Assembly (NCBI RefSeq): GCF_040717535.1
Contig: NZ_JBFEFI010000012.1
Location: forward strand, 1 to 64,000
DNA length: 64,000 nucleotides
Reading direction: 5' to 3'
DNA from: Thalassoglobus sp. JC818
Lineage (GTDB): Bacteria > Planctomycetota > Planctomycetia > Planctomycetales > Planctomycetaceae
Shown here: positions 38,473 to 49,671 of the stretch, piece by piece
How the letters are laid out: each line of letters begins with the position of its first letter
Position numbering within the stretch: the stretch's first letter is position 1
The notes under the pieces: generated by a model
What the model saw: only the letters and a program-made list of their open reading frames with translations
Database searches by the model: none
Told to the model about the DNA's origin: nothing
Made by a program: the position numbers and the translations under genes

Positions 38473-39834
38473 TTAAGCCGCCCGGCGCTCAACCTGCGAG
38501 TGATTAGCAGTCTTCGGTTTGTACAAGTGCTCGCGAGTGGATGGCATACCTGAGATGCCTTTCGATGCGCGCTTTCTGCCGATCGTCTGGTAGATACATG
38601 CCGATCCATCTCCCAAAGCGAACGAGACGCCGGCGAGGTACAACAACCACATGCGGTAACGTTCTTCACCGATCATTTCGATGGCTTGCTGCTCGTGTTG
38701 GGAGAGTTTCTGACACCACAGTTTGCAGGTTAAAGCGTAGTGATCTCGCCATCCTTCGACATCGTGAACTTCGAATTTGTGGGCTTCCATCGATTGCAGC
38801 ATGTGCCCGATGTGATCGAGTTCACCGCCTGGGAAAATGTATTTCGCGAGCAGCCGACGTTCGGGACGCATTTTGCGGAACTGCTTTTGAGTTGCTTTCG
38901 CAGGCCGTGTGATTCCGTGACAGAGGAACAATCCGTTGTCCGGCAGCAGCTTGTTGACCGTCTGCATGTATAGACCCATGTTGTCGATGCCAACGTGCTC
39001 GACCATTCCGATGCTGGCAATCTTGTCGTAAGTCCCGGTCAGGTGGGCGTAGTCTTTGAGCTCAACCGTAACGCGATCTTCGAGCCCGAGTGATTGGATT
39101 TTGTTATTCGCGAAAGCGAGTTGCTCTTCTGAGAGTGTGATTCCGTGGGCTTTCACGCCGTACTCTTTGGCTGCATGACAGACGAGAGCACCCCAGCCGC
39201 AGCCAATGTCGAGAAATGTTTCTCCCGGCTGCAGCATCAGCTTACGGCAGATCATGTCGAGCTTGTCGTGCTGAGCCTGCTCGAGCGAGTTCGACCAGTC
39301 AGTGAAATACGCACACGAGTAAACCATTTCTGGATCGAGAAACAGCGAGTAAAACTCGTTGCTCAAGTCGTAGTGAAATTGGATGAAGTCTTTGTTCTCA
39401 GCTTGTTCTCGGTGAAGCCCAAGTTCGTCACCTGCATAGCAGTGGTCGACATCGGTCGATTCCGCAGTTCCCAGGATGAACGGGAACAGCGATTTGATGG
39501 CTTTCCACTTGCTGATGCCTTTGAGGTTTCGCCGTGAGTGTTTTGTGCGGAGATCGGCGAGAAAGGTGTAGAGATCAGCACCGTGAAAATCGATGTGCTT
39601 GAGTGCGAAGTGGCGAGCCAGATTGTCGAGTGTCGGTCGCCGGATCAGTGATGTCACAACGCCCGGGCTGGAAATCGAGACTGCCCGGCCGGGGATCACA
39701 GAATCTCCGAGGGGAATCTCAGTTCCGTCCCAAAGCCGGATCGAAAACGCTGCATTGACGTGCTCAGCGAGATGAGTCCAGAAAGATTTTGCGGCGGCAA
39801 GCTGGCGAGATTCCTTCGAAGGCATATCAGACAT
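38473..39834 (-). CDS. cfa: Cyclopropane-fatty-acyl-phospholipid synthase
   Basis: A 453-residue SAM-dependent enzyme that adds a methylene bridge to unsaturated acyl chains of membrane phospholipids. The ATG at 39834 (MSDMPSKESRQLAAAK) is chosen. Motifs: HYDLSNEFYSLFLDPEMVYSCAYF, the SAM site LDIGCGWGALVCHAAKEYG, GITLSEEQLAFAN, and IASIGMVEHVG near the active site. An N-terminal lipid-binding region (FSIRLWDGTEIPLGD) is present. Divergent from the SGNH hydrolase gene; it lies upstream of the porin on the same strand, 136 bases apart. Confidence 0.92.
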   Translation of the reverse strand: MSDMPSKESRQLAAAKSFWTHLAEHVNAAFSIRLWDGTEIPLGDSVIPGRAVSISSPGVVTSLIRRPTLDNLARHFALKHIDFHGADLYTFLADLRTKHSRRNLKGISKWKAIKSLFPFILGTAESTDVDHCYAGDELGLHREQAENKDFIQFHYDLSNEFYSLFLDPEMVYSCAYFTDWSNSLEQAQHDKLDMICRKLMLQPGETFLDIGCGWGALVCHAAKEYGVKAHGITLSEEQLAFANNKIQSLGLEDRVTVELKDYAHLTGTYDKIASIGMVEHVGIDNMGLYMQTVNKLLPDNGLFLCHGITRPAKATQKQFRKMRPERRLLAKYIFPGGELDHIGHMLQSMEAHKFEVHDVEGWRDHYALTCKLWCQKLSQHEQQAIEMIGEERYRMWLLYLAGVSFALGDGSACIYQTIGRKRASKGISGMPSTREHLYKPKTANHSQVERRAA

Positions 39835-40168
39835 CCATCGTCCATGATGTGGGAGTGTCAAACTGTCTCGGTGAGTTATCCAAATCTCTCATAGGGGTCA
39901 ACCCGAATCCGCACCCGGATCGAGGCTGTAACGCGTCCAGAATGGGACGATTCGACCGTTTGAGACACAGCTTGGGAGAGTGAGGCTTAGCACCCGGTCA
40001 TTTTTCGCAAAATTGTGACAAATTACGCACTCTCTCCAGGTTCTCGAGCTAGCGTTCAGAGTCCGGGATCAGGCCAGGGGTTCGGGATGTGCGCAAGCAT
40101 TTCACTTCTACGGGCAAAAACACTTCTCGCACACTCGCTGCGTCGACGAAAGAAGGACTCGGTAGGCC
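39835..40168. other. Intergenic region between cfa and the SGNH hydrolase
   Basis: About 330 bases between divergent genes, expected to hold both promoters. No gene and no clear control element was recognised. Confidence 0.5.
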
Positions 40169-41101
40169 GTGGAACGAACTGAGATCGATTCCCCTGAACA
40201 TCCCGTACTCGCCGAAATTGCTGATATCGAGCGCGATATCCAGCTGCTTCGTGAAATGGATGAACGGGTGAATCAGCGTTCTGAGGGCTCACAGAATGCT
40301 CCGACTCCGTCCGAGCGACCGAAGCTAACGAATCGCAATATCTGGCCATTGCTGTCCTTAAGCCTGAACATGTTGCTCCTCGCTGGTGGATTCAGTCTCT
40401 TTTTGATGCTCGGCGGAGTGAACTGGCTGCAGGCAAAACTGACCAAAGTCGATCGAAAAGCAGGCTACGCGACGAATCGAGAAAGCTTCTTTGAGTGCTC
40501 ACCGGTTTCAGAGGGAGACATTGTCGTCGTCGGAGACAGCCAACTCGATTTCGTCGAATGGCACGAACTGCTGGGAAGCGAAGTTAGAAATCGTGCCGTT
40601 AATGGAGCGGTGCTGGCAGAAATTCAGCGTCGACTCTCAGAGATTGTCGACTGCCGTCCTCGCTGCGTCATCGTGAATGGTGGGATCAACGACTTTCAGG
40701 GCGGAAGAGATGTTGAAGAAGTGAAGCAGCAGTTTCGGTCGATGCTCACAATGCTGGCCAACAAAGATTTTGAGATCATTCTTGTCCCGTGCTTCCCGAT
40801 CAATTCGCGGATTTATCACGAACAAATCGTGCGGACACATCCGAGAATTCATCCTCCAGAACAGGCGGAAGTCGGAGCTCTTGCTGAGCTCATTAACGAA
40901 GTGAACGAGACTTCTTCAAAAGTTCACGTTGTCGATATCAGTCCTTTTCTGAATGGAGAGGGAGAGCTCGCAGAGGAATACACGTTCGACGGGCTTCACA
41001 TCAACGGTTCAGCGGCAGTGATGCTCGCCGACCAGATTCGCGGAATCCTCGAAACGATCCCAACTGCTTCCGCTGAGAACGTGGCAACAGCGACCGAATA
41101 A
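40169..41101 (+). CDS. Membrane-anchored SGNH/GDSL hydrolase
   Basis: A 310-residue protein starting at GTG 40169 (an alternative Met lies at about residue 31). A coiled-coil-like N-terminus is followed by one membrane span (IWPLLSLSLNMLLLAGGFSLFLML, residues about 58-81). The hydrolase domain has block I VVVGDSQLDF (catalytic Ser), block III GGINDF (Asn) and block V FDGLHINGSA (Asp and His). Such enzymes deacylate lipids or glycans. The anchored topology suggests an envelope substrate, perhaps an O-acetylated polymer (inference). Confidence 0.82.
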   Translation: MERTEIDSPEHPVLAEIADIERDIQLLREMDERVNQRSEGSQNAPTPSERPKLTNRNIWPLLSLSLNMLLLAGGFSLFLMLGGVNWLQAKLTKVDRKAGYATNRESFFECSPVSEGDIVVVGDSQLDFVEWHELLGSEVRNRAVNGAVLAEIQRRLSEIVDCRPRCVIVNGGINDFQGGRDVEEVKQQFRSMLTMLANKDFEIILVPCFPINSRIYHEQIVRTHPRIHPPEQAEVGALAELINEVNETSSKVHVVDISPFLNGEGELAEEYTFDGLHINGSAAVMLADQIRGILETIPTASAENVATATE

Positions 41102-41483
41102 TTTGAACGGCGGTCACTCACAACGATGCCGCAATGCTGCTGCGATGTGCTTCGAAAGCAATTCGATATACGAGCTTAAACAAGCTCAAGCGATGAGTTG
41201 CTTCTCTTCTTCTTACGACTCACCGGCTGGAGTGAGACCTAACCGCCATTGCCTTTCCATTTCAATCTTAGTGCTTCGACTTCGATGAAGTGCGATGCCG
41301 GTGAGGGGTTGCTGGCTCTCGTTAATCAAAGATGGTTGATCCGGTTCATTTTACAGGTGAACGGAGTAGCAACTCACCGACGATTGTCGGTAGTTTGCTG
41401 ACTGTGCAATGAATCACGCTCCGTGGTTCAGATGAACGCTCGCTCTGTTCAAATGAGTCTGTAGCATCGAAGGTTAAACGATC
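41102..41483. other. Intergenic region upstream of the AspT-like transporter
   Basis: About 380 bases, no supported gene. It likely contains the promoter of the transporter; I could not place -35/-10 boxes with confidence. Confidence 0.5.
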
Positions 41484-43073
41484 ATGGACGAGTCGACGCA
41501 GCAACTTCTCTCTCTGCTGGTTGTTGTCGGTCTCGGTTTGCTGTTCGGCAAAGTGAGTCTGCGAGGAATCTCGCTGGGGACATCGGGAGTCGTGTTCGTT
41601 GCCCTCGTCGCTGGGCATTTTGGATTCCGCGTGCCTGAGACAGCCGGCCAAATCGGTGTTGTGCTCTTCGTCTACTGCCTGGGAATCGGAGCCGGGTCGA
41701 GTTTCTTCCAAGTCCTGTTCTCACAGGGGAAGTCGTTGTCGCTGATGGCAGGCGCGATGATTCTCTCGGGTGGGCTCACGACGTGGTTCTTGGCTCAGGT
41801 TTTCAGTTTGAAAGCAGATCTTGCCGGTGGGCTCTTTGCCGGAGCGTTGACCAGTACTCCAGCCCTCGCTGCGGCGATCGATTCGCTTCCTCCCGGTTCC
41901 AAAGCAGCTGTCGGTTTTGGAATCGCTTATCCCTTTGGCGTGATCTGTGTGATCGTTTTCATTCAGTTGATTGCCAAGCAGTTCATCAACTCGGAGGAGT
42001 TGCAGAAATCTGATGACACACAAGCTTCAGGTGATGGCGCAATTTCCAACGTGCTCGTGGAGATCTCCAACCCCGCTGTCATCGGTAAACGACCCAGCCA
42101 GGTGACGTCATTGTCGAACTCCAAGTGCCAGATTTCTCGAGTACTCGTCGATGGACGTTTACAGCCCTTGAAAGGAGATTTTGTTTTTGAGGCTGGTCAG
42201 AAGGTTCTGATCGTGGGTGGAGCGAACCGACTGGGAGGGATTGTTGAAGTTCTCGGGCAATCAACCGAAAGCGGCGACTACATAAGAGACACTGATCGTC
42301 AGCGGCGACGTGTTGTCGTGACTTCCAGTGAGGTGGTCGGAAAAACTCTCGAACAGCTTCATCTTCGCAGCCGAATGGGAATCACGGTGACGCGAGTCTT
42401 TCGGCAGGAGATTGAATTTGTTCCCAGCCCGAAGGATGAGATTTACTTCGGAGATGCACTGACCGTGATTGGAGAGCCGGAAGCAATTTCTGAGTTTGTC
42501 CGGTTTGCAGGCCATCGTGAGCGGACGCTTGATGAGACGGATCTGATTTCGCTCGTCGCAGGGCTGAGCCTTGGTATTTTACTGGGGCAGGTTCGGTTTG
42601 GCTTTGGCGATTTATCGATCACTCTCGGAATGGCGGGAGGACCGCTCATCGTCGGGCTGATTCTGGGACGCGTTCGAAAAATCGGTCCATTGGCAGTTCG
42701 TATTCCGCCCGCCGCCAAGTTGTTGCTGGGAGAAGTTGGACTGGCGCTGTTCCTCGCTCAAGCTGGTGCGAGTGCCGGGCAGAAATTTGTATCGGTGATT
42801 GCACAATACGGGCTGGTCTTGTGTCTGGTTTCGATTTGCGTCGTCACCGTTCCGCTGATTGTGGGAGTGGTCATGGCTCGCCGACTGTTCAAGATCGGAT
42901 GGTTAGAAGCACTCGGCGGAATCTGCGGAGCGATGACTTCCACTCCGGGGCTGGGGGCGATTACTTCGACGGTCGATTCGAGTCGGCCAGCGACGAGCTA
43001 TGCGACCGCTTATCCGCTTGCTCTCATTCTCATCACGCTCCTGACACCTGCTTTGATCGCATTCATTGGCTGA
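41484..43073 (+). CDS. AspT/YidE/YbjL family transporter with TrkA-C domains
   Basis: A 529-residue antiporter-like protein of the aspartate:alanine exchanger (AAE) family. Two blocks of about five membrane spans (residues 5-170 and 350-529) flank two regulatory TrkA-C domains (about 190-345: VLVEISNPAVIGKRPSQVTSL; VVTSSEVVGKTLEQLHLRSR). The repeat signatures are GLFAGALTSTPALAAAID in the first half and GGICGAMTSTPGLGAIT in the second, the duplicated TSTP motif of the family. Substrate unknown; it could exchange dicarboxylates or amino acids. Followed by a strong terminator at 43158-43188. Confidence 0.9.
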   Translation: MDESTQQLLSLLVVVGLGLLFGKVSLRGISLGTSGVVFVALVAGHFGFRVPETAGQIGVVLFVYCLGIGAGSSFFQVLFSQGKSLSLMAGAMILSGGLTTWFLAQVFSLKADLAGGLFAGALTSTPALAAAIDSLPPGSKAAVGFGIAYPFGVICVIVFIQLIAKQFINSEELQKSDDTQASGDGAISNVLVEISNPAVIGKRPSQVTSLSNSKCQISRVLVDGRLQPLKGDFVFEAGQKVLIVGGANRLGGIVEVLGQSTESGDYIRDTDRQRRRVVVTSSEVVGKTLEQLHLRSRMGITVTRVFRQEIEFVPSPKDEIYFGDALTVIGEPEAISEFVRFAGHRERTLDETDLISLVAGLSLGILLGQVRFGFGDLSITLGMAGGPLIVGLILGRVRKIGPLAVRIPPAAKLLLGEVGLALFLAQAGASAGQKFVSVIAQYGLVLCLVSICVVTVPLIVGVVMARRLFKIGWLEALGGICGAMTSTPGLGAITSTVDSSRPATSYATAYPLALILITLLTPALIAFIG

Positions 43074-43157
43074 CCAATTCACCAGCGGTGTTTTTATCTA
43101 GCGAGAACGTCACTGATTTGGGCACGACCTGAAAACGTCTTGCAGGTATTCATGCAG

Positions 43158-43188
43158 AAAGGGCGACCGTGGAACTCGGTCGCCCTTT
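43158..43188 (+). terminator. Strong intrinsic terminator between convergent genes
   Basis: AAAGGGCGACCG at 43158-43169 pairs perfectly with CGGTCGCCCTTT at 43177-43188 around a 7-base loop. Because the stem ends in A/T runs on both sides, it can serve the transporter (plus) and the phosphoesterase gene (minus). Confidence 0.85.
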
Positions 43189-43224
43189 CAAGTTTCTAAA
43201 GCTTACTGAATGAGGCAGATAGGC

Positions 43225-44823
<1,599 letters not shown>

Positions 44824-44990
44824 CGTCTGGATTTCTCCCAGTGAAGAATGTACGAAGAATGTGCAATTTCAGAGTTACGTCAGCTGTCAGAAGTCTTTCA
44901 GCCGAGGACGCGACTGTCGACCCTCACACGCGATTCTTCACGGTGAATTCGCAGAATGAGTCCGACGTCGAATCAATCAGAGATCGGAGT

Positions 44991-45239
44991 TCAGCGATTC
45001 CAGCCTTCCACGTACTCGTCACTGAAGAGTAACTGGAGACGTTCTGCTCGCTGGCCTTCGGAATCCGCGACGACTTCCAGCCCCTTTGCGAGAAGCTTCA
45101 TCTGTTCATCGTCAGCAACTTCCGACGCCCCTTCCGCTCGTGAAATTCGATCGAATGCAGCTGCGAGATCGAGGAGCCCACAGCGCATTTCCAGAAACTG
45201 ACGTTCGAGAATCTGTTTGGCGGTCATTGATTGGGACAT
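44991..45239 (-). CDS. Small helical hypothetical protein upstream of hisF's 3' end
   Basis: An 82-residue protein, ATG at 45239 (MSQSMTAKQILERQFLEMRCGLLDLAAAFDRI). It is almost wholly helical and acidic and ends DEYVEGWNR. I recognise no domain, but a similar short protein (ILER-FL-MR--LLDLAA-LDR-) is familiar as a conserved hypothetical in planctomycetes. It starts 72 bases after the hisF stop on the same strand, so it may be cotranscribed with hisF. Confidence 0.7.
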   Translation of the reverse strand: MSQSMTAKQILERQFLEMRCGLLDLAAAFDRISRAEGASEVADDEQMKLLAKGLEVVADSEGQRAERLQLLFSDEYVEGWNR

Positions 45240-45311
45240 GATGAGCCTCTTGAGGTTGGTCAATTCTCTGACCGAAATACTGTGAATTTCTCTGCAAGCG
45301 AGTTATTGACT

Positions 45312-46172
45312 TCACTCGCTTTTTGTCGAGAGAGGAATTCGTCTCACGGGAACGTTGCGTTCCTGAAGGTATTGTTTGGTTTCGTCGATCGAATACTCAC
45401 CGTAGTGGAAAATGCTGGCAGCCAAAGCTGCGCTGGCACCTCCTGCAGTGACAGCTTCGTACAGATGCGAGGGATGTCCTGCGCCTCCGCTGGCAATCAC
45501 CGGGATTCCGACGGCATCTGAAACAGCCTTGGTGATTTCGATGTCAAAGCCATCTTTCGTGCCATCGGCGTCCATGCTTGTCAGCACAATTTCGCCGGCA
45601 CCGAGTTCTTCAACTTCACGAGCCCATTTCACCGCATCGAGACCAGTCGGCTTGCGGCCTCCATTGATATGAACATCCCAGTAGACTTCTTCAGACCCAT
45701 CTCTGCCGGGGCGAGGAATCACGGCGAGATCTTTGCGGACTCCCGGAATCGCTTCAGCTCCGGCAACTGGAACTCGCTTGGGGTCGATGTTGACGACAAT
45801 GCACTGGCTTCCGAATCGGAGAGCAGCTTCTTTCACGAATTCAGGATCTTTGACAGCGGCGCTATTAATTGAAACTTTATCGCAGCCTGCGCTGAGGAGT
45901 CGCCGAATGTCTTCGAGGGTCCGAATTCCTCCGCCGACTGTGAGCGGCATGAAAATCACTTCGCTCGTCCGTTGAACGACGTCGAGAATGATGTCTCGCT
46001 CTTCGTGGCTGGCAGTAATATCGAGGAATACGAGTTCATCTGCCCCTTCTGATTCGTAGCGTGAAGCGACATCGACCGGATCGCCAGCGTCGCGGAGATT
46101 CAGAAAGTTGACTCCTTTCACGACACGGCCCGCATGGACGTCGAGGCAAGGAATGATTCGTTTCGCTAGCAT
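45312..46172 (-). CDS. hisF: Imidazole glycerol phosphate synthase, cyclase subunit
   Basis: A 286-residue HisF. With the glutaminase HisH it converts PRFAR to imidazole glycerol phosphate and AICAR. The ATG at 46172 ([23 protein letters not shown]) is the family start; the first catalytic Asp is in CLDV and the second near [14 protein letters not shown] (here VLTSMDADG). Phosphate-site motifs [10 protein letters not shown] and [12 protein letters not shown] are present. It is about 30 residues longer than usual because of an insert between VVNIDPKRV and [12 protein letters not shown]. No other his gene lies nearby. Confidence 0.95.
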   Translation of the reverse strand: MLAKRIIPCLDVHAGRVVKGVNFLNLRDAGDPVDVASRYESEGADELVFLDITASHEERDIILDVVQRTSEVIFMPLTVGGGIRTLEDIRRLLSAGCDKVSINSAAVKDPEFVKEAALRFGSQCIVVNIDPKRVPVAGAEAIPGVRKDLAVIPRPGRDGSEEVYWDVHINGGRKPTGLDAVKWAREVEELGAGEIVLTSMDADGTKDGFDIEITKAVSDAVGIPVIASGGAGHPSHLYEAVTAGGASAALAASIFHYGEYSIDETKQYLQERNVPVRRIPLSTKSE

Positions 46173-46323
46173 TTTCTTCAGTTCGTTGATGTCGGCAGTT
46201 GGACGAAACACAAAGTGTAGCGATTCTCTTCGAGAGAGCAAAATTGACGGATGGAGGATCAACTCTCATACTGCGACTTCCAATCCTTTCATCATTTCAT
46301 TTCAGCTCAGAAAGTTATGTGTC

Positions 46324-47910
46324 ATGTTCGACCCCGCCATGTTCGAGCGAAAAGCTGATGTCCGCGGAGTTTACCCGAATCAGATCAACGAAGAACTGGC
46401 ATGGCTCGCCGGAAAGTACCTCACGCAGAGCTTGAAAAAAGAGCTTTCGGGCGCAGCTCCGAAGGTCATGGTGGGCCGCGATGGGCGAACATCCTCCCCG
46501 GCGATTTACAGCTCGCTGATTCAGGGAATCGCCAGCGAAGGGGGCGAGCCAATCGCTTGCGGACTGTCGACGACGGACATGATTCAATGGGGAGTTGGAG
46601 AAGGAATCTGTGGCGCGGTTGCCGGTGTAATGATCACCGCTTCGCATAATCCGCCTCAGTACAACGGCATTAAATCAGTCATGAAGAGTCCTGAAACGGG
46701 CGGTATCGATATTCTGCGACCGCTCGATCACATGGCTCCGCGCTACGAAGAAGACTCAGACAACGGAGCGACTCCGGCTGCGACTTGTTCTCCGTTTCCA
46801 TCCAACGGAAAGATGAATCTGCAGTCTCGATTTGTCGATGCTGCGTTGACCCGATCGAATCGTTTGAAAGACGCAAAAGGCAAAGTCGTCCTCGATCCCG
46901 GAAACGGCGTCGGTGGGCTCTTTCGTCCTCTGCTCAGCCGAGCTCTCAAAGCCATCGGTGCCGAAGTCGAACTGCTGGCAGTCGCAGAACAGATTGACGG
47001 AACGTTCCCAACTCGACCTTCGAATCCAGGTTTGCCAGGAGCAGTGAAACTCCTGCAAGAGACCGTCGTTGCAGAGGGTGCTGAGTTCGGAGCTGCCTTC
47101 GATGGAGACGCCGACCGAGTGTTCCTCGTCGATGAATGGGGACAATTCGTTCCCGGCTCGGTGTTGCTTGCCGCTCTCGCCAAAGCGATGGTCGAAAAGA
47201 ATGGCGGCAACGGATCGGTCGTTTATTCCGCCGTTTCATCATGGCTCGTTCCGGAAACTGTGCGTGCTGCTGGCGGCAAAGCGATTCTCTGTCGAGTCGG
47301 ACAGGATGCTGCCAAAGTTGCTCTCACGAAAACAGATGCTGTCTTCGGTGGAGAGTCTTCAGCCCACTACAACTTCCCCGACACTTACTGTCTCGACTCA
47401 GGTCTGTTCGCGCTGGTTACGTTCTGGGACATGCTTCTCGAAACCGGACTGAAGTGTTCACAGCTTTTGGGTCAGTTGAAGCCTTGGCCGGCCAGCGGCG
47501 AAGTGAATCTCCGCGTCGAGTGCAGTGACTGGAAAGCAATGAGTGCAGAAGTCATCTCGACGATCAAGAAGGAGTATGGAACCGACGAGAAGAACAGCTA
47601 CGTCCTCGACATCGATGGCGTGAGCGTTTTCCATCCGAGAAAGCCCGAGTTCGCGACAGTCGACGATGTCTTCACGATCGACAAATCTGGCGATCCAACT
47701 GGCACGATCTACCGTGAAGTTCAGAATTACACTCCCGACTGGTGGTTCAACATTCGTGCTTCCAACAACGAACCGCTGCTGCGCGTGAATTTCGAATCGC
47801 GAGATGCAGCAGACGTGACCGGTCGGACCTACTCATTGATCTCCCGCATTCGCGAGATTTGCGGCGACCGAGCACGCGTCGACGTCCAGGATTGGGGAAA
47901 TCTTAAGTAG
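46324..47910 (+). CDS. Phosphomannomutase/phosphoglucomutase family enzyme
   Basis: A 528-residue alpha-D-phosphohexomutase, which interconverts sugar 1- and 6-phosphates. The ATG at 46324 (MFDPAMFERKADVRGVYPNQINEEL) is chosen; the frame is open far upstream but overlaps hisF antisense. Motifs: ADVRGVYP, VGRDGR, the phosphoserine loop VMITASHNPPQYNG, the metal loop AAFDGDADRVFLVDEWG, sugar-binding GGESSAHYNFPDTYCLDSG and a C-terminal phosphate site. Substrate (mannose, glucose or both) cannot be fixed from sequence. A strong terminator follows at 48058-48091. Divergent from hisF. Confidence 0.92.
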   Translation: MFDPAMFERKADVRGVYPNQINEELAWLAGKYLTQSLKKELSGAAPKVMVGRDGRTSSPAIYSSLIQGIASEGGEPIACGLSTTDMIQWGVGEGICGAVAGVMITASHNPPQYNGIKSVMKSPETGGIDILRPLDHMAPRYEEDSDNGATPAATCSPFPSNGKMNLQSRFVDAALTRSNRLKDAKGKVVLDPGNGVGGLFRPLLSRALKAIGAEVELLAVAEQIDGTFPTRPSNPGLPGAVKLLQETVVAEGAEFGAAFDGDADRVFLVDEWGQFVPGSVLLAALAKAMVEKNGGNGSVVYSAVSSWLVPETVRAAGGKAILCRVGQDAAKVALTKTDAVFGGESSAHYNFPDTYCLDSGLFALVTFWDMLLETGLKCSQLLGQLKPWPASGEVNLRVECSDWKAMSAEVISTIKKEYGTDEKNSYVLDIDGVSVFHPRKPEFATVDDVFTIDKSGDPTGTIYREVQNYTPDWWFNIRASNNEPLLRVNFESRDAADVTGRTYSLISRIREICGDRARVDVQDWGNLK

Positions 47911-48246
47911 TCACTGCTTGACTGAATGAAGAGGCGTTCCCCTCGCTGGTCTGTAACCGGTGAGGGGACTTTTCGCCAGCGTTAATTCTGAATCGCGAAG
48001 GTGGTTTCGGAGTATGCTCGAATCGAGCAGCGTGCCTGAAACCATAAGAGCGCACGAAAAAAGGAACCCGATTCATATCGGGTTCCTTTTTGCATTCTTC
48101 GCTGACTCGGTTCTCGGAAACCGTCCGATCATCATCGATTCGATTCCTGAGACAGCAAACGCTCTAACGTGTTTCCGAGATGTATCGGTTCGCTAGTGAG
48201 ACGAACTGCGAAGCACTCTCGAAGTGGAGCGTTTTACAAAAGCCGC
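47911..48246. other. Convergent intergenic region with a terminator
   Basis: About 335 bases between the mutase gene and rpsT, transcribed toward each other. Besides the perfect hairpin at 48058-48091 I see no gene. Confidence 0.6.
48058..48091. terminator. Perfect bidirectional intrinsic terminator
   Basis: A 15-bp perfect stem: AAAAAGGAACCCGAT at 48058-48072 and ATCGGGTTCCTTTTT at 48077-48091, with a TCAT tetraloop. It ends with five or more T on either strand, so it can terminate both the mutase and the rpsT transcripts. Confidence 0.92.
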
Positions 48247-48510
48247 TTAGCTGGCGGACTTTTTCTTCAGTGCGACGAGTCGTGACTTCGTGCGTGAAGC
48301 GGTGTTCTTGTGAATCAACCCTTTAGAAGCAGCCTGATCGAGACGCTTGACCGCGAGTCGGACAGCTTCATCAGCATCAGCTCCACCTTCTGCGGCAGCA
48401 GCCCGAGCTTTCTTGACAATAGTTCTGAGAGCAGAACGAAGATTTCGATTGTGCAACCGACGTTTTTCGCTTTGACGAAGTGCTTTTTGTGCGTTAGGTG
48501 AGTTTGGCAT
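48247..48510 (-). CDS. rpsT: 30S ribosomal protein S20
   Basis: An 87-residue basic protein of normal length. It starts [30 protein letters not shown], the family hallmark, continues [32 protein letters not shown] and ends in a Lys/Ser-rich tail. S20 binds 16S rRNA early in small-subunit assembly. It is a single gene here. A 13-base palindrome (TCCAATAATTGGA, about 48523-48535) lies just upstream of the start and might be an operator or part of the leader. Confidence 0.97.
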   Translation of the reverse strand: MPNSPNAQKALRQSEKRRLHNRNLRSALRTIVKKARAAAAEGGADADEAVRLAVKRLDQAASKGLIHKNTASRTKSRLVALKKKSAS

Positions 48511-48660
48511 TTGCTTTCAGGGTTCCAATAATTGGACGGCTGCCGGAGACACTCACAAATACGGTGTGGATGGCAGCATGTTGAATCGCGTAGTCTAACG
48601 GTCGATTTCGATGGTTTCTAGAGAAATCGAAGTGCGAACAGTGAATTTTTCGTGTCCCTT

Positions 48661-48689
48661 CTGACATCCCGGACGCGATTGGCTAGAAT
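48661..48689 (+). promoter_or_regulatory. Sigma-70-type promoter for the alpha/beta-hydrolase gene
   Basis: CTGACA at 48661-48666, a 17-base spacer, and TAGAAT at 48684-48689 give a good housekeeping promoter, with five of six consensus bases in each box. The predicted transcript start near 48696 leaves a leader of about 60 bases before the ATG at 48757. Confidence 0.6.
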
Positions 48690-48756
48690 TCGTCGAGAAA
48701 CGACAATGGCCCCGAAAATCGGGTGCAGATTCATCGGCGACGCATAAGCGGGAATC

Positions 48757-49671
48757 ATGACGGAAACGAGTCACACGAACGCATCCCCCGAATCAATCGA
48801 TTCAGAACCTTGTCCAACTCCACTGGACTGGCAGGATGTCGTGCGTGCATTTCTCGAAGAACGTCGCGAGGGTGAGATCGCTCTCGGACGGTCGAAACTC
48901 ACAGCAACTCAAATCGGGCAGGGGCCGCCACTCGTGTTGCTTCCAGCTTCAGGGTGCTCGGCCAAGATCTATGCTTTGCTGGCGTGGCTTTTACGGGAAG
49001 AACGGCAGCTGTGGATTTTCAGCGAACCGAAGTTCGAACGAACTCCGTCCGCACGCAATCTCATCCCCGAATTGGCAGCTTCGTATGCTGAGGCAATTCG
49101 GGACTTGTTCGGCGGACCGGTTGACGTCTACGCGCCCACGTTTTCGTCGCAGATTGCGATGAAAATGATGATCGATAGTCCGGAATTCCTCAAAAACGTC
49201 GTCCTCCAGAGTGCCTGGGCACATCGTCCTCTTAACTGGACAGAAACTGCTCTCGCCCGATCCGGAATGTGGATTCCGTTTTCGATTCGGCGAGTTCCGC
49301 TCTGGCTTTCGTCGCAAGTGGCCAACCATCGTCCCTGGTTTCCTCCATATGACGAAACCCGTTTTGGATTCCTTCTCAGCGAAACATACCGTGTTTCAGT
49401 CAGCGAGAACTGTCGAAGAATGCTGGCAGCTGATGCGACGGATCTGAGTGCGGAAGTGTCGCACATCCAGAAACGAATCTTGTTGCTGAGAGCTGAGGGC
49501 GACGGAGCGATCATCAATCGCGAAGAAGATCGGTTGGAAAAAAGTCTGCCAGCTTGCGATGTAGAGTGGATGCACACTTCCGGGCATTATCCGTTTCTGA
49601 CCCATCCGCATCGACTGGTCAAAATTCTGCGGGCATTTTTTGAATGTGCTTCTGAGGAGTCGCATGAATAA
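48757..49671 (+). CDS. Alpha/beta-hydrolase-fold protein with altered nucleophile
   Basis: A 304-residue alpha/beta-hydrolase-like protein. Strand-loop [21 protein letters not shown] opens the fold. At the nucleophile elbow, where GxSxG is expected, the chain reads [14 protein letters not shown], so the Ser would be replaced by Thr (APTFS) or be displaced. The acid region [11 protein letters not shown] and the His region [15 protein letters not shown] are retained. It may be catalytically impaired or use Thr. Its last 8 bases overlap the next gene, indicating an operon with the PIG-L deacetylase. Confidence 0.7.
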   Translation: MTETSHTNASPESIDSEPCPTPLDWQDVVRAFLEERREGEIALGRSKLTATQIGQGPPLVLLPASGCSAKIYALLAWLLREERQLWIFSEPKFERTPSARNLIPELAASYAEAIRDLFGGPVDVYAPTFSSQIAMKMMIDSPEFLKNVVLQSAWAHRPLNWTETALARSGMWIPFSIRRVPLWLSSQVANHRPWFPPYDETRFGFLLSETYRVSVSENCRRMLAADATDLSAEVSHIQKRILLLRAEGDGAIINREEDRLEKSLPACDVEWMHTSGHYPFLTHPHRLVKILRAFFECASEESHE

